Shown piece by piece: positions 17,307 through 27,137 of a stretch of 64,000 bases of DNA. Made by a program: the position numbers and the translations under genes. Below the pieces are notes generated by a model that was not told the origin of the DNA, did not search any database, and saw only the letters and a list, made by a program, of their open reading frames with translations. The stretch's first letter is position 1. The number at the start of each line of letters is the position of its first letter. Source of the DNA: Pseudomonas tensinigenes (GTDB taxonomy: Bacteria > Pseudomonadota > Gammaproteobacteria > Pseudomonadales > Pseudomonadaceae); NCBI RefSeq assembly GCF_014268445.2, contig NZ_CP077089.1:5835001-5899000 (forward strand). Reading direction: 5' to 3'.

Positions 17307-18478
17307 CAGCCTTGCCAACTCTTCAAGCCACGGGCGATTCGCTCCACCGCTTCCTGTAAGCGAGGGAGGTTTTGCGTGTAGGCAAAACGCACATGGTGAC
17401 TGGCCTGATAACGACCGAAGTCCAGACCCGGCGTGAAGGCAACGTGCTCGGTTTCGAGGAAATGTCGGCAGAACGCGAAGGCATCGCCGCCGAACTGGCT
17501 GATATCGGCGTACAAATAGAACGCGCCCTCAGGCTCCACGGCGATGTTGAAACCCAATTCGCGTAATGCCGGCAAAAGGAAATCACGACGACGGCCAAAT
17601 TCGGCGCGGCGCTCTTCCAGAATCAAGAGGGTGTCCGGCTCGAAGCAGGCCAACGCCGCGTACTGCGCCATGCTCGGCGCGCTGATGTAGAGGTTCTGCG
17701 CCAGCTTCTCCAACTCGCTGACCGCCGCATCCGGTGCCACCAGCCAACCCAGGCGCCACCCGGTCATGCCGAAATACTTGGAGAAACTGTTCAACACAAA
17801 AGCGTTGTCATCGACTTCCAGAACGCTGGCGGCATCGGTGCCGTACGTCAGGCCGTGATAGATCTCGTCCACCACCAGATGTCCATGCTTAGCCTTGATG
17901 GCTGTGGATAACCCGGCCAGTTCATCGCGAGTCAAAATCGTGCCAGTCGGGTTGGCTGGCGAGGCGACCAGTGCGCCGACGCTGTCGTGATCCCAATGGC
18001 GCTCGACCAGATCCGGGGTCAGCTGATAGCGCACGTCCGGACCTACAGGAACGAGCTGCGCCGCGCCTTCGACCAAACGCAGGAAGTGCCGGTTGCACGG
18101 GTAGCCCGGATCCGCCAGCAGCCAGTGTTTGCCGGGATCGACCAGCAGCGCGCTAGCCAACAGCAATGCACCGGAGCCACCCGGCGTGATCAAAATCCGT
18201 CGCGGATCAATGTTCAAGCCATAACGCGATTGATAAAACCCGGCAATCGCCTCGCGCAGCTCCGGAATGCCGCGCGCGGCGGTGTAGCGCGTCTTGCCTG
18301 CCGTCAGCGCCGCTTGCCCGGCACGGATGATCGGCTCGGCGGTGGTGAAGTCCGGCTCGCCGATCTCCAGATGGATCACATCGTGGCCTTCAGCCTGCAA
18401 TTCATTGGCCCGCGCCAGCAACGCCATGACATGGAACGGTTCGATCGCACGACTGCGCGCACTGTAGGGCTGAGCCAT
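17306..18478 (-). CDS. Pyridoxal-phosphate-dependent aminotransferase, class I
   Basis: 390 residues, fold type I. Conserved elements: N-terminal [16 protein letters not shown], the ring-stacking region [12 protein letters not shown] (about 100), SPANPTGTI (about 175), VVDEIYHG (about 205), the PLP lysine in [16 protein letters not shown] (about 240), and the C-terminal carboxylate-binding arginine in HHVRFAYTQ. The family includes aspartate, alanine and N-succinyldiaminopimelate aminotransferases, and the substrate cannot be assigned from sequence alone. AAGGAAAACC precedes the ATG. Forms a two-gene unit with sfsA, upstream of and divergent from dksA, the usual arrangement in Pseudomonas. 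Confidence 0.92.
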   Translation of the reverse strand: MAQPYSARSRAIEPFHVMALLARANELQAEGHDVIHLEIGEPDFTTAEPIIRAGQAALTAGKTRYTAARGIPELREAIAGFYQSRYGLNIDPRRILITPGGSGALLLASALLVDPGKHWLLADPGYPCNRHFLRLVEGAAQLVPVGPDVRYQLTPDLVERHWDHDSVGALVASPANPTGTILTRDELAGLSTAIKAKHGHLVVDEIYHGLTYGTDAASVLEVDDNAFVLNSFSKYFGMTGWRLGWLVAPDAAVSELEKLAQNLYISAPSMAQYAALACFEPDTLLILEERRAEFGRRRDFLLPALRELGFNIAVEPEGAFYLYADISQFGGDAFAFCRHFLETEHVAFTPGLDFGRYQASHHVRFAYTQNLPRLQEAVERIARGLKSWQG

Positions 18479-18812
18479 TGGTTTTCCTTCGGCAGGGAAA
18501 AAGAGACGATTCTACCCATCTGCCGGAACGAGCGAGAACCCGCAGCGGTCACAGCCTCAAGAACGCTGGACTGTAACGACATGAGCGTACGCTCCAGGAT
18601 TGACTAAAATCAGTGATTGAACAGGTCTTCAACACCAACAGACACGGCTTGCCAAACATTTGCAAGCGCCACCCGCCGGGGCCTCGACATCCGGGAGTAG
18701 CGCAGGCCGATTTGATCTGGTAAGTTCGCCCGCTTGCAGCCGCAGGGCCGGCAGGTGTCGGTGATGGAGCAATCCTGCGCAATGGATTACAAGAGTAGAG
18801 GCGGTCCATTTC
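18479..18812 (+). promoter_or_regulatory. Divergent control region and long dksA leader
   Basis: 334 bases without a gene. It holds a perfect 12-base palindrome GAGCGTACGCTC at 18583-18594, followed by GATTGACTAAAA (possible -35 TTGACT). From there to dksA the leader would be about 180 bases and GC-rich with several potential hairpins. For the opposite gene a -10-like TAGAAT lies at 18515-18510. No known riboswitch was recognised. Confidence 0.35.
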
Positions 18813-19256
18813 ATGCCCACCCAAGCAAAGCAACAGCAGCAAACGACGATCAGCGGTTTCGAACCTTACGTTCCGAAAGCCGGTGAAGAGTACATGGGCG
18901 CTCCGATGCGCGCGCACTTCACCAAGATCCTGAACAAGTGGAAACAGGACTTGATGCAGGAAGTCGACCGTACTGTTGATCATATGAAGGACGAAGCGGC
19001 CAACTTCCCTGACCCGGCCGATCGTGCCAGTCAGGAAGAAGAATTCGCCCTCGAGCTGCGCGCCCGCGACCGCGAGCGCAAGTTGATCAAGAAGATCGAC
19101 AAGACGCTGGAGCTGATTCAGGACGAAGAATACGGCTGGTGCGAGTCCTGCGGCATCGAGATCGGCGTCAAGCGCCTCGAAGCCCGTCCTACTGCGGATC
19201 TGTGCATCGACTGCAAGACCCTGGCGGAAATCAAGGAAAAGCAGGTCGGCAAGTAA
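18813..19256 (+). CDS. dksA: RNA polymerase-binding transcription factor DksA
   Basis: 147 residues. DksA enters the secondary channel of RNA polymerase and, with ppGpp, adjusts rRNA and amino-acid promoters during the stringent response. The central coiled coil (about 35-110) has the acidic tip DPADRASQEEEFALELR, and the C-terminal zinc finger keeps all four cysteines (WCESCG and LCIDCK), so this is the canonical and not the zinc-free paralogue. AGAGG lies 12 bases before the ATG, a rather long spacing. A strong terminator follows, then gluQ, the usual order. Confidence 0.98.
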   Translation: MPTQAKQQQQTTISGFEPYVPKAGEEYMGAPMRAHFTKILNKWKQDLMQEVDRTVDHMKDEAANFPDPADRASQEEEFALELRARDRERKLIKKIDKTLELIQDEEYGWCESCGIEIGVKRLEARPTADLCIDCKTLAEIKEKQVGK

Positions 19257-19270
19257 TCTCGACCTGAACG

Positions 19271-19300
19271 AAAAACGGAGCGTGTGAACGCTCCGTTTTT
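19271..19300 (+). terminator. dksA intrinsic terminator
   Basis: Stem ACGGAGCGT/ACGCTCCGT (19275-19283 with 19288-19296), loop GTGA, then T5 at 19296-19300. Confidence 0.92.
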
Positions 19301-19319
19301 GTTTCTGCCTTTTGCCTTT

Positions 19320-19406
19320 GTGGGAGCGAGCCTGCTCGCGAAAGCGGTGTGTCATTCAACATTTAATCGTCTGACACTACGCTTTCGCGAGCAGGCTCGC
19401 TCCCAC
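19320..19406. repeat. REP doublet (REPIN), GTGGGAGCGAGCC family
   Basis: Same head-to-head arrangement as the copy at 10998; arms GTGGGAGCGAGCCTGCTCGCGAAAGCG and its complement with a 30-base centre. Lies between the dksA terminator and gluQ. Confidence 0.93.
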
Positions 19407-19446
19407 AGGTTGACCTGCATATAGCCTGAAAAGTAGTTTCGTTTCC

Positions 19447-20343
19447 ATGACTGCCAACACACCCCCCGCCTACATCGGCCGCTTCGCCCCAACCCCGAGT
19501 GGCCACCTGCACTTCGGTTCGCTGGTCGCTGCCCTCGCCTCCTACCTCGACGCCCGTTCGGTCGGCGGTCGCTGGCTGGTGCGCATGGAAGACCTCGATC
19601 CGCCCCGCGAAGAACCCGGTGCGCAAACGGCAATTCTCAAGGCGCTGGAAAGTTACGGCTTTGAATGGGACGGCGACATGGTGCGCCAGAGCGATCGGCA
19701 CGACGCTTACGCCGACGTGCTCAACAGCCTGTTCAATCATGGCTTGGCCTACGCCTGCACCTGCTCGCGCAAACAGCTCGAAGCGTACAACGGCATTTAT
19801 CCTGGCCTGTGCCGCAATGCCGGCCACGATCAACAGGACGCGGCAATCCGCCTGCGCGTACCCGAACTGGAATACCACTTCATCGACCGCGTACAGGGCG
19901 AATACCGCCAGCATCTGGGTCGCGACGTCGGTGATTTCGTGATCCGTCGCCGCGACGGTCTCTACGCCTACCAATTGGCCGTGGTCCTCGACGATGCCTG
20001 GCAAGGTATCACCGACATCGTCCGCGGTGCCGACCTGCTCGACTCGACGCCACGTCAGTTGTACCTGCAAGAACTGCTCGGCCTGCGCCAACCGCGTTAC
20101 CTGCACCTGCCGCTGATTACCCAACCGGACGGCAACAAGCTCGGCAAGTCCTACCGTTCACCGCCGCTTGAAGCGGATCAAGCCACGCCACTGTTACTGC
20201 GAGCCCTGCGCGCCTTGGGGCAAAACCCCGGCGCCGAACTGGCCCACGCTTCGCAGCAAGAGTTACTCAAGTGGGGCAGCGCGCACTGGGATGCCACACA
20301 GATCCCGCGCACACTGACTTTGCCCGAGGCGCAACTACTGTGA
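19447..20343 (+). CDS. gluQ: Glutamyl-Q tRNA(Asp) synthetase
   Basis: 298 residues, a glutamyl-tRNA synthetase paralogue lacking the anticodon-binding domain (also called gluQRS or yadB). It activates glutamate and attaches it to queuosine in the anticodon of tRNA-Asp. The class I signatures appear as PTPSGHLHFGS (residues 15-25) and a KMSKS-like KLGKS; a zinc site is suggested by CTCSRK and CR near residues 100-120. Gene order dksA-gluQ is conserved in gammaproteobacteria, but here a terminator and REP doublet separate them. Confidence 0.95.
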   Translation: MTANTPPAYIGRFAPTPSGHLHFGSLVAALASYLDARSVGGRWLVRMEDLDPPREEPGAQTAILKALESYGFEWDGDMVRQSDRHDAYADVLNSLFNHGLAYACTCSRKQLEAYNGIYPGLCRNAGHDQQDAAIRLRVPELEYHFIDRVQGEYRQHLGRDVGDFVIRRRDGLYAYQLAVVLDDAWQGITDIVRGADLLDSTPRQLYLQELLGLRQPRYLHLPLITQPDGNKLGKSYRSPPLEADQATPLLLRALRALGQNPGAELAHASQQELLKWGSAHWDATQIPRTLTLPEAQLL

Positions 20344-20420
20344 CGACACTTGCAGTCGCGCGCCCATCCGTTACCATCGCCGCACGTTTTCGGGCACGCG
20401 CATAAAAAAGAGAGGCCGGG

Positions 20421-20597
20421 ATGTACATCTATCGCTTGGTCCTGCTTTTAGTCGTGGGGATCTACTTGTTTTCCCCCGCCATCATGGATTGGTGGATCGA
20501 CGCTACGGGCGCCTGGTATCGCCCCTATCTGCTTTGGCTGATCCTGATTGTCGTGACCTTCATCCTGCAGAGCCAAAAAGATGCCGATGAGCTTTAG
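20421..20597 (+). CDS. cbrX: Small membrane protein CbrX
   Basis: 58 residues with two hydrophobic segments (YRLVLLLVVGIYLFS, 4-18, and YLLWLILIVVTFIL, 36-49) separated by a Trp-rich loop (DWWIDATGAWYRP); the tail is charged (QSQKDADEL). GAGG precedes the ATG. Its last codons overlap the cbrA start, ending 11 bases inside cbrA. An overlapping small gene at exactly this place is known in Pseudomonas as cbrX; translational coupling with cbrA has been reported for P. putida. A role for the peptide itself is not established to my knowledge. Confidence 0.9.
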   Translation: MYIYRLVLLLVVGIYLFSPAIMDWWIDATGAWYRPYLLWLILIVVTFILQSQKDADEL

Positions 20598-23535
20598 CCT
20601 GACCCAGATGATCCTGGTCAGCGCCGCGTACCTGGCGGTGCTGTTCGGCGTTGCCTGGATCAGCGAACGGGGCATGATCCCGCGGGCGATCATTCGCCAC
20701 CCGCTGACCTACACACTGTCGCTGGGTGTTTACGCCAGTGCCTGGGCGTTTTACGGCACGGTGGGTCTGGCCTATCAGTATGGCTACGGCTTTCTTTCCA
20801 GTTATCTCGGCGTGTCTGGGGCGTTTCTGCTGGCGCCGGTGTTGCTGTATCCGATTCTGAAAATCACCCGTACTTATCAATTGTCGTCACTGGCGGATCT
20901 GTTCGCGTTCCGCTTTCGCAGCACCTGGGCCGGTGCGCTGACCACGATTTTCATGCTGATCGGTGTGCTGCCGCTGCTGGCGCTGCAGATTCAAGCGGTG
21001 GCCGATTCCATCGGCATCCTCACCGGCGAACCGATTCAGAGCCGCGTGGCGCTGGCGTTCTGCGCACTGATCATTCTGTTTACGATCTTCTTTGGTTCCC
21101 GCCATATCGCCACCCGCGAAAAACATGAAGGGCTGGTGTTCGCGATTGCCTTTGAGTCGGTGATCAAACTCGTTGCCCTTGGCGGCGTCGGCCTGTATGC
21201 GTTGTACGGCGTGTTCGATGGTCCGCAACAGTTGGAACTGTGGCTGCTGCAAAACCAGACCGCCCTCGCGGCGTTGCATACGCCCTTGCAGGAAGGCCCG
21301 TGGCGCACGCTGCTGCTGGTGTTCTTCGCCTCGGCGATCGTGATGCCGCACATGTATCACATGACCTTTACCGAAAACCTCAACCCCCGTTCATTGGTGA
21401 GTGCGAGCTGGGGCCTGCCGTTGTTTCTGCTGTTGATGAGCCTGGCGGTACCGTTGATCCTGTGGGCCGGCCTCAAGCTCGGCGCCACCACCGACCCGGA
21501 ATATTTCACCCTGGGCATCGGCATTGCAGCCAACAGCAAACCGCTGGCATTGCTTGCCTACGTCGGAGGACTGTCGGCGGCCAGCGGCCTGATCATCGTC
21601 ACCACGCTGGCCCTTTCGGGCATGGCGTTGAATCACTTGGTGCTGCCGCTTTATCAACCACCGGCTGAAGGCAACATCTATCGCTGGTTGAAATGGACCC
21701 GCCGGGCTCTGATCGTCGCGATCATCATGGCCGGGTTTTGCTTCTATCTGATGCTCGGTGCCGGACAGGATCTGGCCAACCTCGGCATTGTTGCCTTTGT
21801 CGCGACGCTGCAATTCCTGCCGGGTGTGCTCTCGGTGCTGTACTGGCCGACCGCTAACCGGCGCGGCTTCATTGCCGGTTTACTGGCGGGAATCCTGGTC
21901 TGGGTGGTGACGATGCTGCTGCCGTTGGTCGGCAATCTGCAGGGTTTCTACATTCCGCTGCTGAACATGATTTACGTGCTCGACGACACCAGTTGGCACA
22001 TGGCAGCCATCGCCTCGCTGGCGGCCAACGTGTTGATGTTCACGTTGATCTCGCTGTTCACCAATGCCAGCCCCGAAGAAGCCAGTGCCGCTGAAGCCTG
22101 CGCTGTGGATAACGTGCGTCGTCCGCAACGCCGCGAATTGCACGCCGCCTCGCCGCAGGAATTCGCCACGCAACTGGCGAAACCGTTGGGTGCCAAGGCT
22201 GCGCAGAAGGAAGTCGAGCAAGCGCTGCGTGACCTTTATTTGCCGTTCGACGAACGCCGCCCGTATGCCCTGCGCCGTTTGCGCGATCGCATCGAAGCCA
22301 ACCTCTCCGGTCTGATGGGTCCGAGCGTGGCGCAGGACATGGTCGAAACCTTCCTGCCGTACAAGGCCGGCGGCGAAAACTATGTGACCGAAGACATTCA
22401 CTTCATCGAAAGCCGCCTCGAGGATTACCACTCGCGCCTCACCGGTCTGGCTGCCGAACTCGATGCCCTGCGTCGCTACCACCGCCAGACCCTGCAGGAA
22501 CTGCCGATGGGCGTCTGCTCGCTGGCCAAGGATCAAGAGATCCTGATGTGGAACAAGGCCATGGAAGAACTCACCGGGATCGCCGCGCAGCGTGTGGTCG
22601 GTTCGCGCCTGAGTACCATCGGCGAGCCGTGGAAGGGATTGCTGCAGGGTTTTATCAACCTGCCCGACGAGCATTTGCACAAACAACATCTGGCCCTCGA
22701 CGGTCAGACGCGCTGGCTGAACCTGCACAAAGCGGCGATCGATGAGCCGTTGGCACCGGGTAACAGTGGCTTGGTTCTGCTGGTCGAAGATCTGACCGAA
22801 ACGCAGATGCTCGAAGACAAACTGGTGCACTCCGAACGCCTGGCGAGCATTGGTCGCCTTGCGGCCGGTGTAGCCCACGAAATCGGCAACCCGATCACCG
22901 GCATCGCTTGTCTTGCGCAAAACCTGCGCGAAGAACGCGAAGACGACGGCGAACTGACGGAAATCAGCGGGCAGATTCTCGAACAGACCAAACGCGTCTC
23001 GCGCATCGTTCAGTCGCTGATGAGTTTCGCCCACGCCGGCAGTCATCAGCACAGCGATGAACCCGTTTGTCTGGCAGAGGTCGCTCAAGATGCAATTGGC
23101 CTGCTGGCGCTGAACCGACGCAATTTCGAAGTGCAGTTCTACAACCTGTGCGATCCCGATCACTGGGTCGAAGGCGATCCGCAGCGACTCGCTCAGGTCT
23201 TGATCAATCTGCTCTCCAACGCCCGCGACGCCTCGCCGCCGCACAGTGCGGTACGGGTCAAGAGCGAAGCCGGCGAACACACGGTCGATCTGATCGTCGA
23301 AGACGAAGGCAGCGGTATTCCGAAGAACATCATGGATAGATTGTTCGAACCCTTCTTCACCACCAAGGATCCTGGCGAAGGCACCGGTCTGGGCCTTGCA
23401 CTGGTCTATTCCATCGTTGAAGAGCATTATGGACAAATCACCATCGACAGCCCGGCTGATGTACAAAGCCAACGCGGCACCCGTATCCGGGTGACCTTAC
23501 CGCGTCATGTCGAAGCGACGTCCGCTGTGAACTGA
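20587..23535 (+). CDS. cbrA: Sensor histidine kinase CbrA
   Basis: 982 residues from ATG 20587 (an ATG two codons earlier is also possible). Residues 1-500 are a sodium-solute-symporter-like domain of about 13 membrane helices; then a linker, a PAS domain (about 640-740, [24 protein letters not shown]), the phosphoacceptor domain with His764 ([12 protein letters not shown]) and an HATPase domain with DEGSGIP and [10 protein letters not shown]. CbrA senses a carbon/nitrogen imbalance, probably with histidine transport through the SLC5 part, and phosphorylates CbrB. Translation is likely coupled to cbrX, and cbrB follows after 22 bases. Confidence 0.97.
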   Translation: MSFSLTQMILVSAAYLAVLFGVAWISERGMIPRAIIRHPLTYTLSLGVYASAWAFYGTVGLAYQYGYGFLSSYLGVSGAFLLAPVLLYPILKITRTYQLSSLADLFAFRFRSTWAGALTTIFMLIGVLPLLALQIQAVADSIGILTGEPIQSRVALAFCALIILFTIFFGSRHIATREKHEGLVFAIAFESVIKLVALGGVGLYALYGVFDGPQQLELWLLQNQTALAALHTPLQEGPWRTLLLVFFASAIVMPHMYHMTFTENLNPRSLVSASWGLPLFLLLMSLAVPLILWAGLKLGATTDPEYFTLGIGIAANSKPLALLAYVGGLSAASGLIIVTTLALSGMALNHLVLPLYQPPAEGNIYRWLKWTRRALIVAIIMAGFCFYLMLGAGQDLANLGIVAFVATLQFLPGVLSVLYWPTANRRGFIAGLLAGILVWVVTMLLPLVGNLQGFYIPLLNMIYVLDDTSWHMAAIASLAANVLMFTLISLFTNASPEEASAAEACAVDNVRRPQRRELHAASPQEFATQLAKPLGAKAAQKEVEQALRDLYLPFDERRPYALRRLRDRIEANLSGLMGPSVAQDMVETFLPYKAGGENYVTEDIHFIESRLEDYHSRLTGLAAELDALRRYHRQTLQELPMGVCSLAKDQEILMWNKAMEELTGIAAQRVVGSRLSTIGEPWKGLLQGFINLPDEHLHKQHLALDGQTRWLNLHKAAIDEPLAPGNSGLVLLVEDLTETQMLEDKLVHSERLASIGRLAAGVAHEIGNPITGIACLAQNLREEREDDGELTEISGQILEQTKRVSRIVQSLMSFAHAGSHQHSDEPVCLAEVAQDAIGLLALNRRNFEVQFYNLCDPDHWVEGDPQRLAQVLINLLSNARDASPPHSAVRVKSEAGEHTVDLIVEDEGSGIPKNIMDRLFEPFFTTKDPGEGTGLGLALVYSIVEEHYGQITIDSPADVQSQRGTRIRVTLPRHVEATSAVN

Positions 23536-23557
23536 GACCGTCGAGAGTATCGAATCA

Positions 23558-24994
23558 ATGCCGCACATTTTGATCGTCGAAGACGAAACAATTATCCGCT
23601 CCGCCTTGCGCCGCCTGCTGGAACGCAACCAGTACCAGGTCAGCGAAGCCGGTTCAGTGCAGGAAGCACAAGAACGCTTCACCATTCCTACGTTCGATCT
23701 GATCGTCAGCGATCTGCGTTTGCCGGGCGCTCCGGGCACCGAGCTGATCAAGCTTGGCCAGGGCACGCCGGTGCTGATCATGACCAGTTACGCCAGCCTG
23801 CGCTCGGCGGTCGACTCGATGAAGATGGGCGCGGTGGACTACATCGCCAAGCCTTTCGACCACGACGAAATGCTTCAGGCTGTCGCGCGGATCCTGCGTG
23901 ATCGTCAATCGGCTCCTGCTGCAGGTGAGCCCGTTGCCGTGAAAACGACCAACGGCAGCGGCAAATCCGCGGTCGACAACAGCAACGGCGAGATCGGCAT
24001 CATCGGCTCCTGCCCACCGATGCAGGATCTGTACAGCAAGATCCGCAAAGTCGCGCCGACCGATTCCAATGTGTTGATCCAGGGCGAGTCCGGCACTGGT
24101 AAGGAACTGGTGGCCCGCGCCCTGCACAACCTGTCGAAACGCGCCAAGGCGCCGATGATTTCGGTGAACTGCGCGGCCATTCCGGAAAGCCTGATCGAGT
24201 CCGAACTGTTCGGCCACGAGAAAGGCGCGTTCACTGGCGCCAGCGCCGGGCGTGCCGGTCTGGTCGAAGCGGCGGACGGCGGCACCTTGTTCCTCGACGA
24301 AATCGGCGAATTGCCGCTGGAAGCCCAAGCGCGCCTGCTGCGTGTGTTGCAGGAAGGTGAAATTCGCCGTGTTGGTTCCGTGCAGTCACAGAAAGTTGAT
24401 GTGCGCCTGATCGCGGCCACTCACCGGGACCTGAAGAGCCTGGCGAAAATCGGCCAGTTCCGTGAAGACCTTTATTACCGCCTGCACGTGATCGCGCTGA
24501 AACTGCCGGCCCTGCGCGAGCGCGGTGCCGACGTCAACGAAATCGCCACTGCCTTCCTGGCTCGCCAGAGTGCGCGCATCAACCGTACCGACCTGAAGTT
24601 TGCCGCCGATGCCGAACAGGCGATCCGGCATTATTCCTGGCCGGGTAACGTGCGAGAGCTGGAGAACGCAGTCGAGCGTGCGGTGATTCTGAGCGAAAGC
24701 CCGGAAATCTCCGCCGACCTGCTGGGCATCGATATTGAACTCAGCGATCTGGAAGACGACGAGTTCATCGGCCTGCCGCCACAAACGCCGGGTAACGCCA
24801 GCAACAGCAGCCATGAACCGACCGAAGACCTGTCGCTGGAAGATTACTTCCAGCACTTCGTCCTCGAGCATCAGGACCACATGACCGAGACCGAACTGGC
24901 GCGCAAACTGGGCGTTAGCCGTAAATGTCTGTGGGAACGCCGTCAGCGTCTGGGCATCCCACGGCGCAAGACCGGGGTCGCCAGCGAGAGCTGA
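23558..24994 (+). CDS. cbrB: Sigma54-dependent response regulator CbrB
   Basis: 478 residues, NtrC family. Receiver domain with phosphoacceptor Asp52 (IVSDLRLPG), an AAA+ domain with Walker A GESGTGKE, sigma54-contact loop GAFTGA and Walker [12 protein letters not shown], then an acidic linker and a Fis-type helix-turn-helix near the end ([24 protein letters not shown]). It activates sigma54 promoters for amino-acid and carbon-source use, and above all crcZ, which lies immediately downstream. Confidence 0.97.
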   Translation: MPHILIVEDETIIRSALRRLLERNQYQVSEAGSVQEAQERFTIPTFDLIVSDLRLPGAPGTELIKLGQGTPVLIMTSYASLRSAVDSMKMGAVDYIAKPFDHDEMLQAVARILRDRQSAPAAGEPVAVKTTNGSGKSAVDNSNGEIGIIGSCPPMQDLYSKIRKVAPTDSNVLIQGESGTGKELVARALHNLSKRAKAPMISVNCAAIPESLIESELFGHEKGAFTGASAGRAGLVEAADGGTLFLDEIGELPLEAQARLLRVLQEGEIRRVGSVQSQKVDVRLIAATHRDLKSLAKIGQFREDLYYRLHVIALKLPALRERGADVNEIATAFLARQSARINRTDLKFAADAEQAIRHYSWPGNVRELENAVERAVILSESPEISADLLGIDIELSDLEDDEFIGLPPQTPGNASNSSHEPTEDLSLEDYFQHFVLEHQDHMTETELARKLGVSRKCLWERRQRLGIPRRKTGVASES

Positions 24995-24995
24995 A

Positions 24996-25068
24996 CGTTA
25001 CCTGTCGAGTGTGCAGGTAACGCTTGAAGAGGTGAAAAAACTGTTACCTCAGTCCTTTCACGTAACAG
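24996..25068 (+). promoter_or_regulatory. Candidate CbrB activator sites for crcZ
   Basis: Two palindromes: CGTTACCTG-N9-CAGGTAACG (24996-25022) and CTGTTAC-N14-GTAACAG (25041-25068), followed by a further GGTAAC at 25083-25088. They lie about 125-195 bases upstream of the predicted crcZ start, a normal place for enhancer-type sites of NtrC-family activators. That CbrB binds here is inferred from position and symmetry. Confidence 0.6.
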
Positions 25069-25069
25069 A

Positions 25070-25106
25070 AGCCGGGGTTATCGGTAACGAAACCCCGGCT
25101 TTTTTT
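25070..25106 (+). terminator. cbrB intrinsic terminator
   Basis: Stem AGCCGGGGTT/AACCCCGGCT (25070-25079 with 25091-25100), followed by T6. Separates cbrAB from crcZ. Confidence 0.93.
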
Positions 25107-25165
25107 CGCCCCGACAAAACGGTTATATCGACCTAACCCCTTGTTTTATTGGGTTTCGCAAAAGT

Positions 25166-25181
25166 TGGCACGCCCCCTGCT
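25166..25181 (+). promoter_or_regulatory. Sigma54 promoter of crcZ
   Basis: TTGGCACG-CCCCC-TGCT: GG at 25167-25168 and GC at 25179-25180 with exactly ten bases between, close to the TGGCACG-N4-TTGCW consensus. The start is predicted about 12 bases downstream, near 25192. Confidence 0.85.
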
Positions 25182-25191
25182 ATATGTTTGG

Positions 25192-25562
25192 TACAAGAAC
25201 AATAACAAGCAATGCACAAGACAATAAAAATAAGACGAATCGACTCACGCACAATAAAAACAAGACGGCGAGAGGCGCAGCTAACTGATTCTTTTGGAGA
25301 GGCGTTGTATTTGGGGCTTGCCCCACGACCAGGCCGAGAACAACAAAAACTGTCCTAAGACAGAGCCTGTACTGGTTGGATCGAGAGATCACTGCAATTC
25401 AGCGACCAAAGCAATCCGTTTGCTCTTGGCTCCCGATTGGGAGGGTCACGAAGGAAACACTTCGTGGCGAGGGCACTCAACAAAAACAAGAAGCCCGAAT
25501 CAATAATAAAAAGAGCACGCAACTACTTCTTGGGGAGCTTCGGCTCCCCTTGTAGTTTCTCC
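25192..25562 (+). ncRNA. crcZ: CrcZ catabolite-repression decoy RNA
   Basis: About 370 bases between cbrB and pcnB, the standard crcZ locus. It has a sigma54 promoter and about six unpaired A-rich motifs of the AAnAAnAA type: around 25198 (GAACAATAACAA), 25222 (ACAATAAAAATAAGA), 25250 (CACAATAAAAACAAGA), 25339 (GAACAACAAAAAC), 25479 (CAACAAAAACAAGA) and 25499 (ATCAATAATAAAAAG). Such motifs bind Hfq with Crc and take them off target mRNAs, relieving carbon catabolite repression. It ends in hairpin AACTAC...GGGGAGC-TTCG-GCTCCCC...GTAGTT (25521-25557). No ORF in this stretch looks coding. Confidence 0.9.
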
Positions 25563-25729
25563 CTTCTGTAAAAAACTCCCTGTTTTACCCCCGTTTCACC
25601 CTTGTAGCTTGCGGCTTTCAGCTCGAAACTGCTGTCTCCTACACCATCCCCCGACTAAATGCTAGAATCTGCGCCCATCATGCGGTCATTCTTTGGTATG
25701 GCCGAACATTCCTTCAAACAGTGCATCCC

Positions 25730-27133
25730 ATGCTGAAGAAGTTGTTCCAGTCATTCCGAACTCCCGTGCGTCGTACGCAACACATCCGCAGCACCCCTGA
25801 AGTGCTCAACAGCGGCCAACATTCGCTGCAGAAAACGCAGTTCAGCCGCTATGCGGTGAATATCGTCGAACGCCTGCAAGGTGCCGGTTACCAGGCTTAT
25901 CTGGTCGGCGGTTGCGTGCGTGACATGCTGCTGGGCATCACACCCAAGGATTTCGACGTCGCCACCAGCGCCACGCCTGAGCAAGTCCGTGCCGAATTCC
26001 GCAATGCGCGGATCATCGGCCGTCGCTTCAAACTGGTGCACATTCATTTCGGTCGCGAAATCATTGAAGTCGCGACCTTCCGCGCCAATCACCCGATCAA
26101 CGAAGACGACGAAGACAGCAACCAGTCTTCGCGTAACGAGAGCGGGCGGATTCTGCGCGATAACGTTTACGGCACCCTGGAAGAAGACGCGCAACGCCGC
26201 GACTTCACCATCAACGCCCTGTATTACGATCCGGTCAGCGAGCGCATCCTCGACTACGCCAATGGCGTACACGACATCCGCAATCACCTGATCCGCCTGA
26301 TCGGCGATCCGAAGCAGCGCTACCAGGAAGACCCGGTGCGCATGCTGCGCGCGGTGCGTTTCGCCGCCAAGCTCAATTTCGGCATCGAGAAGCACACCGT
26401 GCAGCCGATCCGTGAACTGGCACCGATGCTGCGCGAGATCCCGTCGGCGCGTCTGTTCGAAGAAGTGCTCAAGCTGTTCCTTTCGGGACACGGCGCGATC
26501 ACCTTCGAAATGCTGGTCGATCTGCAACTGTTCGCCCCGTTGTTCCCGGCCAGTGCCGATGCACTGGAACACAACCCGGAATACACCCACACGCTGATCA
26601 GCGAAGCGCTGACCAACACCGACCTGCGCATCAAGCAGAACAAACCGGTGACCCCGGCGTTCCTGTTTGCCGCGCTGCTGTGGCCTGCTCTGCCGGCCCG
26701 CGTGTTGCGCTTGCAAGAACGCGGCATGCCGCCGATCCCGGCGATGCAGGAAGGCGCCCACGAACTGATCGCCGAACAGTGCCAGCGCATCGCGATTCCG
26801 AAACGTTTCACCATGCCGATCCGCGAGATCTGGGACATGCAGGAGCGTCTGCCACGCCGCAGCGGCAAACGTGCCGACCTGTTGCTGGATAATCCGCGAT
26901 TCCGTGCCGGTTACGACTTCCTGTTACTGCGTGAAAGCGCTGGCGAGGAAACGGATGGCCTGGGCGAATGGTGGACGGACTATCAGGACGCCAACGACAG
27001 CGAGCGTCGCGACATGATCCGCGACCTCAGCGGCAAGGGTGATGACGCCAGCGGCGCACCACGCAAACGTCGCCGCAGCAGCGGTTCCAAGCGCAAACGC
27101 GCCGGCGCACCGAGCGCCTCGACAGGCGAGTAA
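25730..27133 (+). CDS. pcnB: Poly(A) polymerase I
   Basis: 467 residues. Adds 3' poly(A) tails that mark RNAs for decay. N-terminal nucleotidyltransferase domain with GGCVRDMLLGITPKDFDVATSA (DxD metal site) and RDFTINALYYD, the RNA-binding and head domains, and a C-terminal basic tail (RKRRRSSGSKRKRAG). ATG 25730 (MLKKLFQSF) is used; an in-frame GTG three codons upstream is an alternative and neither has a clear ribosome-binding site. Followed after 4 bases by folK, so the two are likely co-transcribed. Confidence 0.96.
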   Translation: MLKKLFQSFRTPVRRTQHIRSTPEVLNSGQHSLQKTQFSRYAVNIVERLQGAGYQAYLVGGCVRDMLLGITPKDFDVATSATPEQVRAEFRNARIIGRRFKLVHIHFGREIIEVATFRANHPINEDDEDSNQSSRNESGRILRDNVYGTLEEDAQRRDFTINALYYDPVSERILDYANGVHDIRNHLIRLIGDPKQRYQEDPVRMLRAVRFAAKLNFGIEKHTVQPIRELAPMLREIPSARLFEEVLKLFLSGHGAITFEMLVDLQLFAPLFPASADALEHNPEYTHTLISEALTNTDLRIKQNKPVTPAFLFAALLWPALPARVLRLQERGMPPIPAMQEGAHELIAEQCQRIAIPKRFTMPIREIWDMQERLPRRSGKRADLLLDNPRFRAGYDFLLLRESAGEETDGLGEWWTDYQDANDSERRDMIRDLSGKGDDASGAPRKRRRSSGSKRKRAGAPSASTGE

Positions 27134-27137
27134 ACGC

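Noticed and set aside
25294..25506. 70-codon frame inside crcZ
   Set aside because: No ribosome-binding site, poor codon use, and the region fits the non-coding RNA CrcZ in full.
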